Of a stretch of 64,000 nt of DNA, positions 41,652-49,620 are shown piece by piece (the first letter of the stretch is position 1; every line of letters starts with the position of its first letter). The notes under the pieces were generated by a model. That model did not search any database. It was given only the letters and a program-made list of their open reading frames with translations, and was not told the DNA's origin. A program made the translations under genes and the position numbers. This DNA comes from Pseudolysobacter sp964466115 (lineage in GTDB: Bacteria; Pseudomonadota; Gammaproteobacteria; Xanthomonadales; Rhodanobacteraceae). The stretch is taken from contig CAYXMH010000001.1 of the NCBI GenBank assembly GCA_964466115.1, forward strand, positions 248,001 through 312,000, written 5' to 3'.

Positions 41652-42505
41652 ACACTATCGTACACGCTCACGGCTTGAGCAAACGCTACGGAACCACCGT
41701 GGCGTTAGATAACATCAATTTAGACATCGCACCTGGGCGCATCGTTGGCCTCATCGGCCCGAATGGAGCGGGCAAAACCACTGCACTAAAGGCGATCTTG
41801 GGCTTGAGTGAATTCGATGGTGAACTATCCGTGCTGGGACTTAACCCGCGCACCGAACGGCATCAATTAATGCAGCACGTCAGCTTTATTGCCGATGTGG
41901 CAGTATTGCCGCGTTGGCTGCGTGTGGGCGAAGCGGTCGATTTCGTCGCCGGGGTTCATCCTAAATTTTCGCGCGAAAAATGCTTGAGCTTTCTTGCACG
42001 CACCAAGCTCAAACCGGAAATGAAAGTACGACAATTGTCCAAGGGCATGATCGTACAGTTGCATCTTGCCTTGGTGATGGCCATTGATGCGAAACTCTTG
42101 GTGCTGGATGAGCCAACACTTGGACTGGACATTTTATACCGAAAAGAATTCTATCAAAGTTTACTTAATGATTATTTTGATGCCGACAAAACCATCATTG
42201 TCACAACGCATCAAGTCGAGGAAATCGAGCACATACTCACCGATTTAATCTTCATCAAAGACGGAAAAATTGCGCTTAATGCGACCATGGACGAGGTGAA
42301 TGAACGCTTTGCCGAAGTATTGGTGAACAACGATAACGCCGATGCGGCCCGAGCGCTAAAACCTTTGGATGAACGCCAAGTATTTGGCAAATTTATCTTC
42401 CTGTTCGATGGCGTGGATCAGAGCAAACTCGCGGCACTCGGCGAATTGCGCCAGCCTGGGGTCGCCGATTTGTTCGTCGCAACAATGAAAGGAGCGTACG
42501 CATGA
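41648..42505 (+). CDS. ABC transporter ATP-binding protein
   Basis: ATPase of 285 residues for an ABC-2-type exporter. Walker A GPNGAGKTT, Walker B LLVLDEPTLGLD and the switch His in VTTHQVEEIEH are intact. The signature is LSKGM where LSGGQ is usual; YtrB-like ATPases often show this variant. The C-terminal ~70 residues are the extra domain common in such ATPases. Four-base overlaps on both sides couple it to the regulator and the permease. Confidence 0.92.
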   Translation: MNTIVHAHGLSKRYGTTVALDNINLDIAPGRIVGLIGPNGAGKTTALKAILGLSEFDGELSVLGLNPRTERHQLMQHVSFIADVAVLPRWLRVGEAVDFVAGVHPKFSREKCLSFLARTKLKPEMKVRQLSKGMIVQLHLALVMAIDAKLLVLDEPTLGLDILYRKEFYQSLLNDYFDADKTIIVTTHQVEEIEHILTDLIFIKDGKIALNATMDEVNERFAEVLVNNDNADAARALKPLDERQVFGKFIFLFDGVDQSKLAALGELRQPGVADLFVATMKGAYA

Positions 42506-43473
42506 ACGCGTTTACTTGGTTACTAAAACGCGAATATTGGGAGAACAAGGGCGGAATGTTTTGGGCCCCCGTTTGGACTGCAGGTGTGCTGTTGTTTTTC
42601 ACGTTGTGCGCACTGGTTATTGGAATTGTGTTTGAAAAGCACATCCAAGGCACAATCCATATCGGCATCCCGTTAAAAGACCTGGTTAACGGCGCCGCCA
42701 CCGATCACATGCGCGAAATCGGCTTTGGTTTGGATGCGTCCCTTGCCGGCTTTGTCATGATTATGCAAATGGTACTGTTTTTCGTATTGTTCTTTTACTT
42801 GCTTGGCGCACTTTATGACGACCGCCGCGACCGCAGCGTCTTATTTTGGAAATCCCTGCCGATTTCAGACATGGAAACGGTGATCTCCAAATTAATCACT
42901 GCAGCGATTGTGGCACCGTTGCTGACATTCGCTATAACCGTTGTTTTACACATTGCTTATCTTTTACTGTTGAGCTTAACCGCACTTATGCACGGCGTTA
43001 ACCCGATTACTCTGATTTGGTTATCCGCATCGCCACTTAGACTGTGGGCGAAATTGCTGGTTCTAATACCCATCAACGCGCTGTGGGCATTACCCACCTA
43101 TGGCTGGCTACTGCTGTGCTCAAGCCTTGCTCGCAGCAAGCCGTTCTTGTGGGCGATAGTACCTCCGGTCATTATCGGCTGGGGATTGGCGATGTTCGAC
43201 GTGCTGAACAATTTTTCGCTCCCCAACAGCTGGTACTGGCGCCATGTGTTTCTTCGCTGGCTGTTCAGTATTTGTCCCGGTAGTTGGAATTTTCAAGACA
43301 CAATGATGCGTAAAGTCAACTTTGAGGGTGAGGGTCCGATAGGCTTAGTTACCTGGACCAACATGAGCGAAGCGTTATTATCTCCGTCAATGTGGATCGG
43401 AGCCTTTGCCGGCACCGCAATGATCATTGCCGCGGTATATTTTCGCCGCTATCGCACTGAAAGCCAAAGTTAG
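42502..43473 (+). CDS. ABC transporter permease, ABC-2 type
   Basis: Inner-membrane protein of 323 residues with about six hydrophobic segments (roughly 25-47, 80-110, 130-160, 185-205, 215-235 and 295-315). YDDRRDRSVLFWKSLPIS after the second segment is typical of ABC-2 permeases. In YtrA-regulated operons of this type the transporters respond to cell-envelope stress or antibiotics in Firmicutes; the substrate here is unknown. Last gene of the operon, followed by a strong terminator. Confidence 0.9.
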   Translation: MNAFTWLLKREYWENKGGMFWAPVWTAGVLLFFTLCALVIGIVFEKHIQGTIHIGIPLKDLVNGAATDHMREIGFGLDASLAGFVMIMQMVLFFVLFFYLLGALYDDRRDRSVLFWKSLPISDMETVISKLITAAIVAPLLTFAITVVLHIAYLLLLSLTALMHGVNPITLIWLSASPLRLWAKLLVLIPINALWALPTYGWLLLCSSLARSKPFLWAIVPPVIIGWGLAMFDVLNNFSLPNSWYWRHVFLRWLFSICPGSWNFQDTMMRKVNFEGEGPIGLVTWTNMSEALLSPSMWIGAFAGTAMIIAAVYFRRYRTESQS

Positions 43474-43487
43474 ACAATGGTGCAAAT

Positions 43488-43518
43488 AAAAAGAGCCGCG
43501 ACTTTCGCGGCTCTTTTT
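43488..43518. terminator. Bidirectional Rho-independent terminator
   Basis: AAAAAGAGCCGCGA, a three-base loop, then TCGCGGCTCTTTTT: a perfect 14-bp stem with A/T runs on both sides. It lies between the convergent permease and OmpA-like genes and can serve both. Confidence 0.93.
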
Positions 43519-43539
43519 AGCAACTAAAAATGAATCGAA

Positions 43540-44544
43540 CTATTGCTCGACCAATTCCACTCGCCGATTTTTAGCCCGCCCAGCATCGCTTGAGTTGCTA
43601 GCCACCGGAGCCAAATTGGCCACGCCATAAGCCGCCATCCTTCCCGCCTCGACTCCATATTGTGTGGACAATGCCCGAGTAACGGCTTCGGCACGCCGCT
43701 GCGATAAATTGCGATTGTAATCAAGCGCGCCCTGATTATCGGTGTGACCGACGATATACACTTTCAGCTTCGGATTCGATTTCATCAATTTCGCCATTTC
43801 ATCCAACTGCGGTTTCGACTCAGGCTTTATCTCGGCTTTGTCGGTATCAAAATAAAGGCCGTAAATCGCAATCTTGCCTTCAGCGTTTAAACCTTTGCTC
43901 ATGGCATCGGCATCGATCGAGACCATGCCGCGATCCATTGCCTTGGTTTCGATGATTTCAACAAAGGTAGCGACGCGTTTACCAGCGGACATATCGGCGG
44001 AATTCTCCTGCATTGCCGAAAACACTATGATGTAAACCTCGCTACCATCCGGCTTATTCACCACCGCCGCGACATACCGCTCATCTTCTGTATTAATCGA
44101 ATACGCGTATTCGGTAATTTGATGACCAGTCATTTTGTGGGCACTGGCAGGCTCGGAATAAAGCGCCATAGAAAATTGCGGCCCACATTGCGCTCCCGCG
44201 CATTCCCACAAAGTTTTGGCGTTCGCCTTGGTTAAGGCTTCGCGATAATTGCGCATCACTTCCAATGAGGTGCGCAATTCCGGCGCTTGATAAAGAATTC
44301 GAGTGCGGCGGCCTTCTACTCGTTTCGTCGTAGTGAAGCCGCGTTTACCGTCTTTCAGATAAGCGGGCGATAATGGAATATCGGATTCGCCATACTCTTC
44401 TTTTATCTGCCCAATGATGACCGAACCCGTATAGCGCGACATCATTGGATGATCCCCGCTCCCAGGAACGTCGCTGGTGGCCGCAAGTGCAGTAACGCTG
44501 ATTAGACTTGCAATAAAAAATAATCGCCGATATATGGAAGCCAT
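43540..44544 (-). CDS. DUF4892-like plus OmpA-domain envelope protein
   Basis: Exported protein of 334 residues. The ATG at 44544 follows GGTGA and gives a signal peptide ending near LAATS. The N-terminal part (DHPMMSRYTGSVI... VEGRRTRILYQAP... LEVMRNYREALTKANAKTLWEC) resembles DUF4892. The C-terminal ~110 residues are an OmpA-like peptidoglycan-binding domain (YGLYFDTDKAEIKPESKPQL, VYIVGHTDNQGALDYNRNLSQRRAEAV, NRRVELVEQ). It likely sits in the periplasm, or is anchored to the outer membrane, and binds peptidoglycan. Role unknown. Confidence 0.88.
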   Translation of the reverse strand: MASIYRRLFFIASLISVTALAATSDVPGSGDHPMMSRYTGSVIIGQIKEEYGESDIPLSPAYLKDGKRGFTTTKRVEGRRTRILYQAPELRTSLEVMRNYREALTKANAKTLWECAGAQCGPQFSMALYSEPASAHKMTGHQITEYAYSINTEDERYVAAVVNKPDGSEVYIIVFSAMQENSADMSAGKRVATFVEIIETKAMDRGMVSIDADAMSKGLNAEGKIAIYGLYFDTDKAEIKPESKPQLDEMAKLMKSNPKLKVYIVGHTDNQGALDYNRNLSQRRAEAVTRALSTQYGVEAGRMAAYGVANLAPVASNSSDAGRAKNRRVELVEQ

Positions 44545-44624
44545 TTTTTCACCATTTATAAGTTTATAAAAATAATTAATCAACATACGCTTTGAAAGCA
44601 ACAGCGAACGCAAAAAATACCTTT

Positions 44625-45449
44625 CTAAAATGCGTCTTCAAACCCGTAATTTAAAATTGTATCGGTATCACAGGTGGAATACCAATGTGGGACACTGCCA
44701 GTGGCGGTGTCCCACGCTGCACTGGATGTCGCCGCCAGCGTGTTCGGGCAGAGTCGCGATCCGGTTGCAAATAGCGAGCTCGATGGCACAGGAGCTGTAC
44801 CGGTGACGAGATTGTTATCGACATAAAAATTATGCAAACTGCTTAACGTCGATAAATCGGGCAAAGACCCGATTAAACCGTTGTCGCTTACGTCAAAACG
44901 ATCCAATAAATTCATTCCCGCCAAACTGGGAATAACACCGACTAAATGGTTATTGTGCACCACAAACTGGCGCAAACTGGTGCTCAACGCTGGAATAGTT
45001 CCCGTTAACGTATTGCTGTCAGCATAAAAAGCTTCCAATTGTGTTAGCGACGGCAACCAGGCGAGGGTTCCGGTCAAATTATTACTGCTGATATCAAGAT
45101 AGGTTAAACCGGTGAACCCGCTGAGATTGGGAAGCGCACCACTTAAATTATTGGCTCCGAGATCAAGCTCGATCACATGCCTATAGCCGTTTATTGCGTC
45201 GAAAACCGAGCCGCAGATAACACCATACCAACCACCACCCGGCGAGCTCTCACACTCGGTTCCAGCGGCTCCATTCCAATTATGATTCTGCGACCAATGG
45301 TCACCATCAGTATTTGTATATAAGGTAATCAATAATGACCTTTCAGCCGGCGGAACTTGTGCCAGAACCGCTGTAGACCCTAACCCCACAAGATTTAGTA
45401 TCAGAAAAATCCCAGCCCGCAGAATGCAGGTTGCGTGTAATGAGTGCAT
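44625..45449 (-). CDS. Secreted leucine-rich-repeat protein
   Basis: Exported protein of 275 residues. The ATG at 45449 has GAGGAG about ten bases upstream; the signal peptide ends near AVLAQ. An LRR cap (SLLITLYTNTDGDHWSQNHNWNG... WYGVICG) is followed by about seven plant-type repeats with the pattern L-x-x-L-x-x-N-x-L-[TSV]-G (for example ELDLGANNLSGALPNLSG), so it is a binding rather than catalytic protein. Cysteines flank the repeat block. It ends DTDTILNYGFEDAF, matching the shared tail motif. Confidence 0.88.
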   Translation of the reverse strand: MHSLHATCILRAGIFLILNLVGLGSTAVLAQVPPAERSLLITLYTNTDGDHWSQNHNWNGAAGTECESSPGGGWYGVICGSVFDAINGYRHVIELDLGANNLSGALPNLSGFTGLTYLDISSNNLTGTLAWLPSLTQLEAFYADSNTLTGTIPALSTSLRQFVVHNNHLVGVIPSLAGMNLLDRFDVSDNGLIGSLPDLSTLSSLHNFYVDNNLVTGTAPVPSSSLFATGSRLCPNTLAATSSAAWDTATGSVPHWYSTCDTDTILNYGFEDAF

Positions 45450-45671
45450 GGATGGATATCTCCTCGTAAAACAGCGCTGGCGTGGACCGCCTTCGCCTAT
45501 AGTACGCAAGTAGAACCACTCTACGTCAACTGCAGTAAGGTATTAAACCTTCCATGCCATTGCGGTCGACGGAGAGGAAGAAGCGAAAGTATAGATGGGC
45601 CGCCGCTTAACGCATGCTGAAAGCATGCGTTTTGTACCCACGCATGGAATATCAACCTGGTATCACTGGTT

Positions 45672-48638
45672 TCAATCAAATCCGCTGATAAACAATCGAT
45701 CGGTCGCCCTGTAACTGCGTACGACGCTGGTGGTATGACCCGCATGATCGCGCACGCCAACCGTAAACGTTGCGTTCTCCGCTACGGTGACCGCACGCGG
45801 TAACCCTATGGTCAATAATCCGCCTTGTGCATCCAAAGGGTGGCCAGCGGCAAGGTTGGTTCCAGCAGGTATGGCGCCAAGCGCATGGTCACAGGTGATG
45901 ACCAAGGTACTGGGGTCCACGCCGCTATCCGTATCAAATGCGGAAATCTGCACGCTGCTGAAGGACCCCATGCTGCGCGCCTTGGTCAGCGAAGGACTTA
46001 ACACCAAGGTCGGTCGCCAATCGTCTTCCAAAAATCCCCACTTCGTTGCGAACTCAATCGGCGCACCCAAATCAATCCAACGGCTTAGCGTAACTTTCTC
46101 ATTGTTCGTCATACCCGTCACACCAATGCCGTCCGGATGCGACATGGAACCCGCATAATCCAAGTCATCGCTGCGATCGCCATTCGCACGGCCGTCCAAA
46201 CGCTCACCCCAAATCTTCCAGATCAGCAGACTTTGCCGCGATTGGAACGCACGCACATAATGCGTGAGTTGCGGCTCTTCGTACCCGCCACCGCCTGGCG
46301 CTGCGGGTGAATAGACCGCATCGCTGTCGCGGATCAATCGGTAATAAGCGCCGGGAAAACCATTTATGGTCGAGGTATTGGATGCCAAAGGCAAACCCGC
46401 CGCTGGATTGGCGGCACTGTGGCACATCACGCAACGCGCTTGCAGGATCGGTACGATGTCGCGGAAATACTCCACCGTGGTCTGCGGCACCGATAACGTG
46501 TTCAGGCCCGTTGCGCCCGCCGCATCCACCGTCAGCAACGGCGTTGTGTGCGCCAAATCCAGTACGTTGTAGTTCGATTGTGCTGCCGCGGTGGCCGAAA
46601 AATCCAACGGACTCTTGCTGTGCGCGTGGCACCCGCCGCAATCGTAACGCGCTTCACCCGGGCGTACCTGATGCCAGGTCTGTGCCATGTTCAGCACCAT
46701 ACCGCGCTTATCAATCGCTTGAAACGTCACCGAGGTGTCGGCCGGAATCTTCGCCAGAAAACTGGTGTCCGCAGCCGTACTGCCATCCGGCATCAGCACC
46801 GTGGGATTACCCGCTTTGCGCACCGGTACTTCGCCCAAAATCCGCATGCGCTCCCCGCCCACCACGTAAAATTGCGACTGCGTGTCCGGATAGCTGCGGT
46901 CCGTCTGCGCTTGTTGCGTCAACACGCGCACCGCGTAGATGTCGTTGTCGCTGTAAATACCAGCGTCTCCGCCCTGGTGCACCCAGCGATACAGTTGCTC
47001 CGATGTCTGGTTAAACGGATCCCGATCGGTGATGTACGAAAATGGCGAAAGCGCTTGCTCCGTATCCCGCCACGTCATCGATGACGTACCAATACGACCG
47101 AACGGTTCGCCGGGTACCAGATGCTCCGCGCTAATATCTCCATCGTTCAGTTCATGCCAAGTCGCCGGTTCAGCAACACCATACAATTGCTGGTAGGTGA
47201 CAACCGGGCGCGGCCACTGCAAATTATAGGAATCCTCGGCCAAGATGGTCTGTAACTGCGGGGGCCGACCCGCCACGCTTGATGCGGGCACGGGAATCGC
47301 CGCACCGTCCGGCAGGATCACGATTTCGCCGTGATACCACGGGAAATCCACCCCCGATCCCACATAAATGCCGTTGTGATTGGACGGCCCTGGCGAATAC
47401 ACCGCCAACAAATCGGCCTTGCTCGGATCGCCATACGCGCTCGGCGTAGCCGCCGGATGCGTGAATTTGCCGCGGCGTGCGCTCGTCGCGCAGGTCGCCA
47501 ACGGGGCGGAGGCATAGGGATTGTCCTCATGCCCCGGACACGGGGCCGGGTAATCATCCGGGGTTGTAAACGGCGTTAACTTGATTTGACCGGCCGGTTC
47601 GAACGGTACCACGCCGCTCTCGGGGGATGGATCAGCCGTCCCTGTTGGCCCATGCGGCAAGGGGTAACGAATCAAATCCCCAAATCCGTTGTTATTGAAA
47701 TTGTAATAGCGCGTGACGACCAGATCCCCACCCGGCATCTGCGTCATAAAATGATGCACCAGGGCGAATTCGGAAAACCCCGATAAACTGCTCCAGCTGC
47801 GTCCATCCGGACCGATCACCCACAGCGCAAACTGCCGTGAGTCGCGGATGCCTTGCTCTTCCCAACTCGAAAACGCGATGCGTCCGTCCAACAAGATCTG
47901 CGGATGCAGCGCCATCGCCAAATTGAGATGTCCGATCAACTCCACATTGCGGCCATCGTCGTCCATGCGAAACAGCTGCAATACGCGTTGCACCGCACTC
48001 ATTCCCTTCGGCGGCAGGAAATTGTTGCGCGTCGAGGTAAAAACGATTTGGCCGCCCGGAGCAAACGTCGCGCCGGTGTTGAACACGCCCACCCGCGGAT
48101 AGTTGCTGCCGCTGTCGGCCGAATTAAAGGTCGCGCCATTCCCAGTGTTAGGGGTAAATTCCTGGTGCGTCAACCGCACCAATTGATGCGTTTGCAAGTT
48201 TAACTTGTACAAATCAGCGCCTTTATACGATAAACCATCGCGCTGACCGTTTAAATTGGTCAGATCGTGGTACCACGTGAACACCACCCATTTCGCGTCG
48301 AACGAGATGTTCGGGTCCGACACACTGCCCGCCGATAACGGGGTGCCGGACGGCGTATCCACTTGGTTGCGGTACGTTTCCAGCGGAAACACCACTTCAC
48401 GCGCACCGGAGGGATGCAGCACCATCAACTGCGCTCCCGCGTCGGGGATTAACGGGCGCACCGTATCCGGCCAAACCGTGTTGTTGCTGCTTCCCGTAGC
48501 GCCTTTGTAGGCCGCGCGCACGTATACCAAATCGTACGGCAGCGCATGCACCGTATCGGCTTGCGCCGGTTGCCATAAAAACCCAAAACCTGCGCAGACC
48601 ACAAAAAATCGCGATAGCCCTTTGAGCCTTTGTGACAT
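45672..48638 (-). CDS. Large secreted beta-propeller-like protein with two CxxCH motifs (short paralogue)
   Basis: Protein of 988 residues, paralogue of the gene at 15055-18783. Signal peptide, propeller-like repeats and both haem motifs (667-671 and 736-740) are the same because codons 1-889 lie in the identical block. From 890 to about 977 the proteins still align, at roughly four identical residues in five by my count. Then this copy ends in ATDRLFISGFD instead of the two W-[FY]-N-x-x-Q-x-GHG modules of the long form. This end is the tail motif shared with other secreted proteins. Role unknown; the different end suggests a different location. Confidence 0.85.
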   Translation of the reverse strand: MSQRLKGLSRFFVVCAGFGFLWQPAQADTVHALPYDLVYVRAAYKGATGSSNNTVWPDTVRPLIPDAGAQLMVLHPSGAREVVFPLETYRNQVDTPSGTPLSAGSVSDPNISFDAKWVVFTWYHDLTNLNGQRDGLSYKGADLYKLNLQTHQLVRLTHQEFTPNTGNGATFNSADSGSNYPRVGVFNTGATFAPGGQIVFTSTRNNFLPPKGMSAVQRVLQLFRMDDDGRNVELIGHLNLAMALHPQILLDGRIAFSSWEEQGIRDSRQFALWVIGPDGRSWSSLSGFSEFALVHHFMTQMPGGDLVVTRYYNFNNNGFGDLIRYPLPHGPTGTADPSPESGVVPFEPAGQIKLTPFTTPDDYPAPCPGHEDNPYASAPLATCATSARRGKFTHPAATPSAYGDPSKADLLAVYSPGPSNHNGIYVGSGVDFPWYHGEIVILPDGAAIPVPASSVAGRPPQLQTILAEDSYNLQWPRPVVTYQQLYGVAEPATWHELNDGDISAEHLVPGEPFGRIGTSSMTWRDTEQALSPFSYITDRDPFNQTSEQLYRWVHQGGDAGIYSDNDIYAVRVLTQQAQTDRSYPDTQSQFYVVGGERMRILGEVPVRKAGNPTVLMPDGSTAADTSFLAKIPADTSVTFQAIDKRGMVLNMAQTWHQVRPGEARYDCGGCHAHSKSPLDFSATAAAQSNYNVLDLAHTTPLLTVDAAGATGLNTLSVPQTTVEYFRDIVPILQARCVMCHSAANPAAGLPLASNTSTINGFPGAYYRLIRDSDAVYSPAAPGGGGYEEPQLTHYVRAFQSRQSLLIWKIWGERLDGRANGDRSDDLDYAGSMSHPDGIGVTGMTNNEKVTLSRWIDLGAPIEFATKWGFLEDDWRPTLVLSPSLTKARSMGSFSSVQISAFDTDSGVDPSTLVITCDHALGAIPAGTNLAAGHPLDAQGGLLTIGLPRAVTVAENATFTVGVRDHAGHTTSVVRSYRATDRLFISGFD

Positions 48639-48741
48639 ACACCCTCCCTCGGTCTCGCCGCTCGCCCTGTTTTTGCTACTCAAACACTCTACAAAAAGCA
48701 GGCCGAGTCACTACATACTCAAACGTATGACAAAACCGTGC
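45972..48741. repeat. Long direct repeat, copy 2 (2,770 bp)
   Basis: Identical to 16117-18886 in every stretch I compared. The match includes all overlapping frames, the signal peptide and 103 bases upstream of the start codon. The left edge is inside the coding sequence: 45971 is T where copy 1 has A, and substitutions become frequent further left. At the right edge 48742 is G where copy 1 has A, and similarity is lost. Confidence 0.95.
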
Positions 48742-48931
48742 GCAGCATCTCGATTCCATTTTCGAAATGCACCGTTTATTTGACGGAGTAGTCAATTTAG
48801 AAAAGTTCTGAGGGTGCTCGGGCTTAACTTAGGGAAAAATGTGCTGGATGTTTGCGTCACCCGGATGACGAATCCGTTCACGATTCGACAAAATTTATCA
48901 CAAAGGGATTTATTCTGATTTCATCCAATAT

Positions 48932-48960
48932 CCGTAGAGTGAGTGATACTCACTCTACGG
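48932..48960. repeat. Perfect 13-bp inverted repeat
   Basis: CCGTAGAGTGAGT, three bases, then ACTCACTCTACGG. It lies 18 bases beyond the stop codon of the receiver gene and could act as its transcript end, but there is no T run on that strand. The rest of the 48742-48978 gap shows no gene. Confidence 0.7.
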
Positions 48961-48978
48961 TAACGCGCGCGGAGAGTA

Positions 48979-49482
48979 TTAACCGCCCGAGGCTGCCTTG
49001 CGCAGCGGACGTCTTAAGGTCTGTTCGGAATCCAGTAAACGCTCAATACGTGCGAACACTTCTTCACGTGCGAACGGCTTCTTCATAAAATCATCGGCAC
49101 CGATGCGTTGCGCATAAAACTGTTCGGTAGCCGCTTCGTTACCGCTCATCATAATAACCGGTATGTCTTTGGTCAGCGGATCGCGACGCAACGCACGCAA
49201 CGCCGCAAACCCATCAAGCCCCGGCAACACGATATCCAGAAACACCAAATCGGGGCGTTCGGCTCGCGCAAGGTCCAGCCCTTTTTCAGCATCTCCCGCT
49301 TCATAGGTGAAGTAATTGTTTTGGCGCAAGACCTTTTTGAGCAGCGCAACAATCGTTGATGAATCATCCACAATTAAAATGCGAGTTCCATCCTTGGCAT
49401 TGACGCGCGGTTTTTCACGCCGCTCTTTTTCACCCCGAACACCTGAAAACATTTTCTTAAACACGCTCAGCTTACTCGCCAT
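48979..49482 (-). CDS. Single-domain response regulator, PilG/PilH-like
   Basis: Receiver protein of 167 residues without an output domain. A basic N-terminal extension (~1-33) precedes the receiver: the acidic pair Asp39/Asp40 (ILIVDDSS), the phospho-acceptor Asp83 (LVFLDIVLPG), Ser113 (MMSGNE) and the lysine in MKKPF near 135. The sequence style resembles PilG/PilH of type IV pilus chemosensory systems, but CheY-like proteins are alternatives. The ATG at 49482 follows a GGGGGTG. No kinase gene is adjacent. Confidence 0.88.
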   Translation of the reverse strand: MASKLSVFKKMFSGVRGEKERREKPRVNAKDGTRILIVDDSSTIVALLKKVLRQNNYFTYEAGDAEKGLDLARAERPDLVFLDIVLPGLDGFAALRALRRDPLTKDIPVIMMSGNEAATEQFYAQRIGADDFMKKPFAREEVFARIERLLDSEQTLRRPLRKAASGG

Positions 49483-49620
49483 CAACACACCCCCGTGGTT
49501 TGAGCCGTGCACAGTTTCAATGTTGTAAGCAGTCCTGGCAAGCCCCATTTAAGTTCGATTCAAGAAAACACCACTTGCCCTAACCCAGCCCCCTCTTCTG
49601 TATCAACGTATAATAGGCAC

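Noticed and set aside
45510..45671. Remnants of the W-x-x-x-x-Q-x-GHG modules downstream of the short paralogue
   Set aside because: Translating both strands of this gap shows no trace of the modules, so truncation by a simple nonsense change is not supported.
15055..48741. Composite transposon bounded by the long direct repeats
   Set aside because: No transposase, inverted ends or target duplications are visible; the repeats are ordinary gene sequence and the 27 kb between them holds housekeeping genes.
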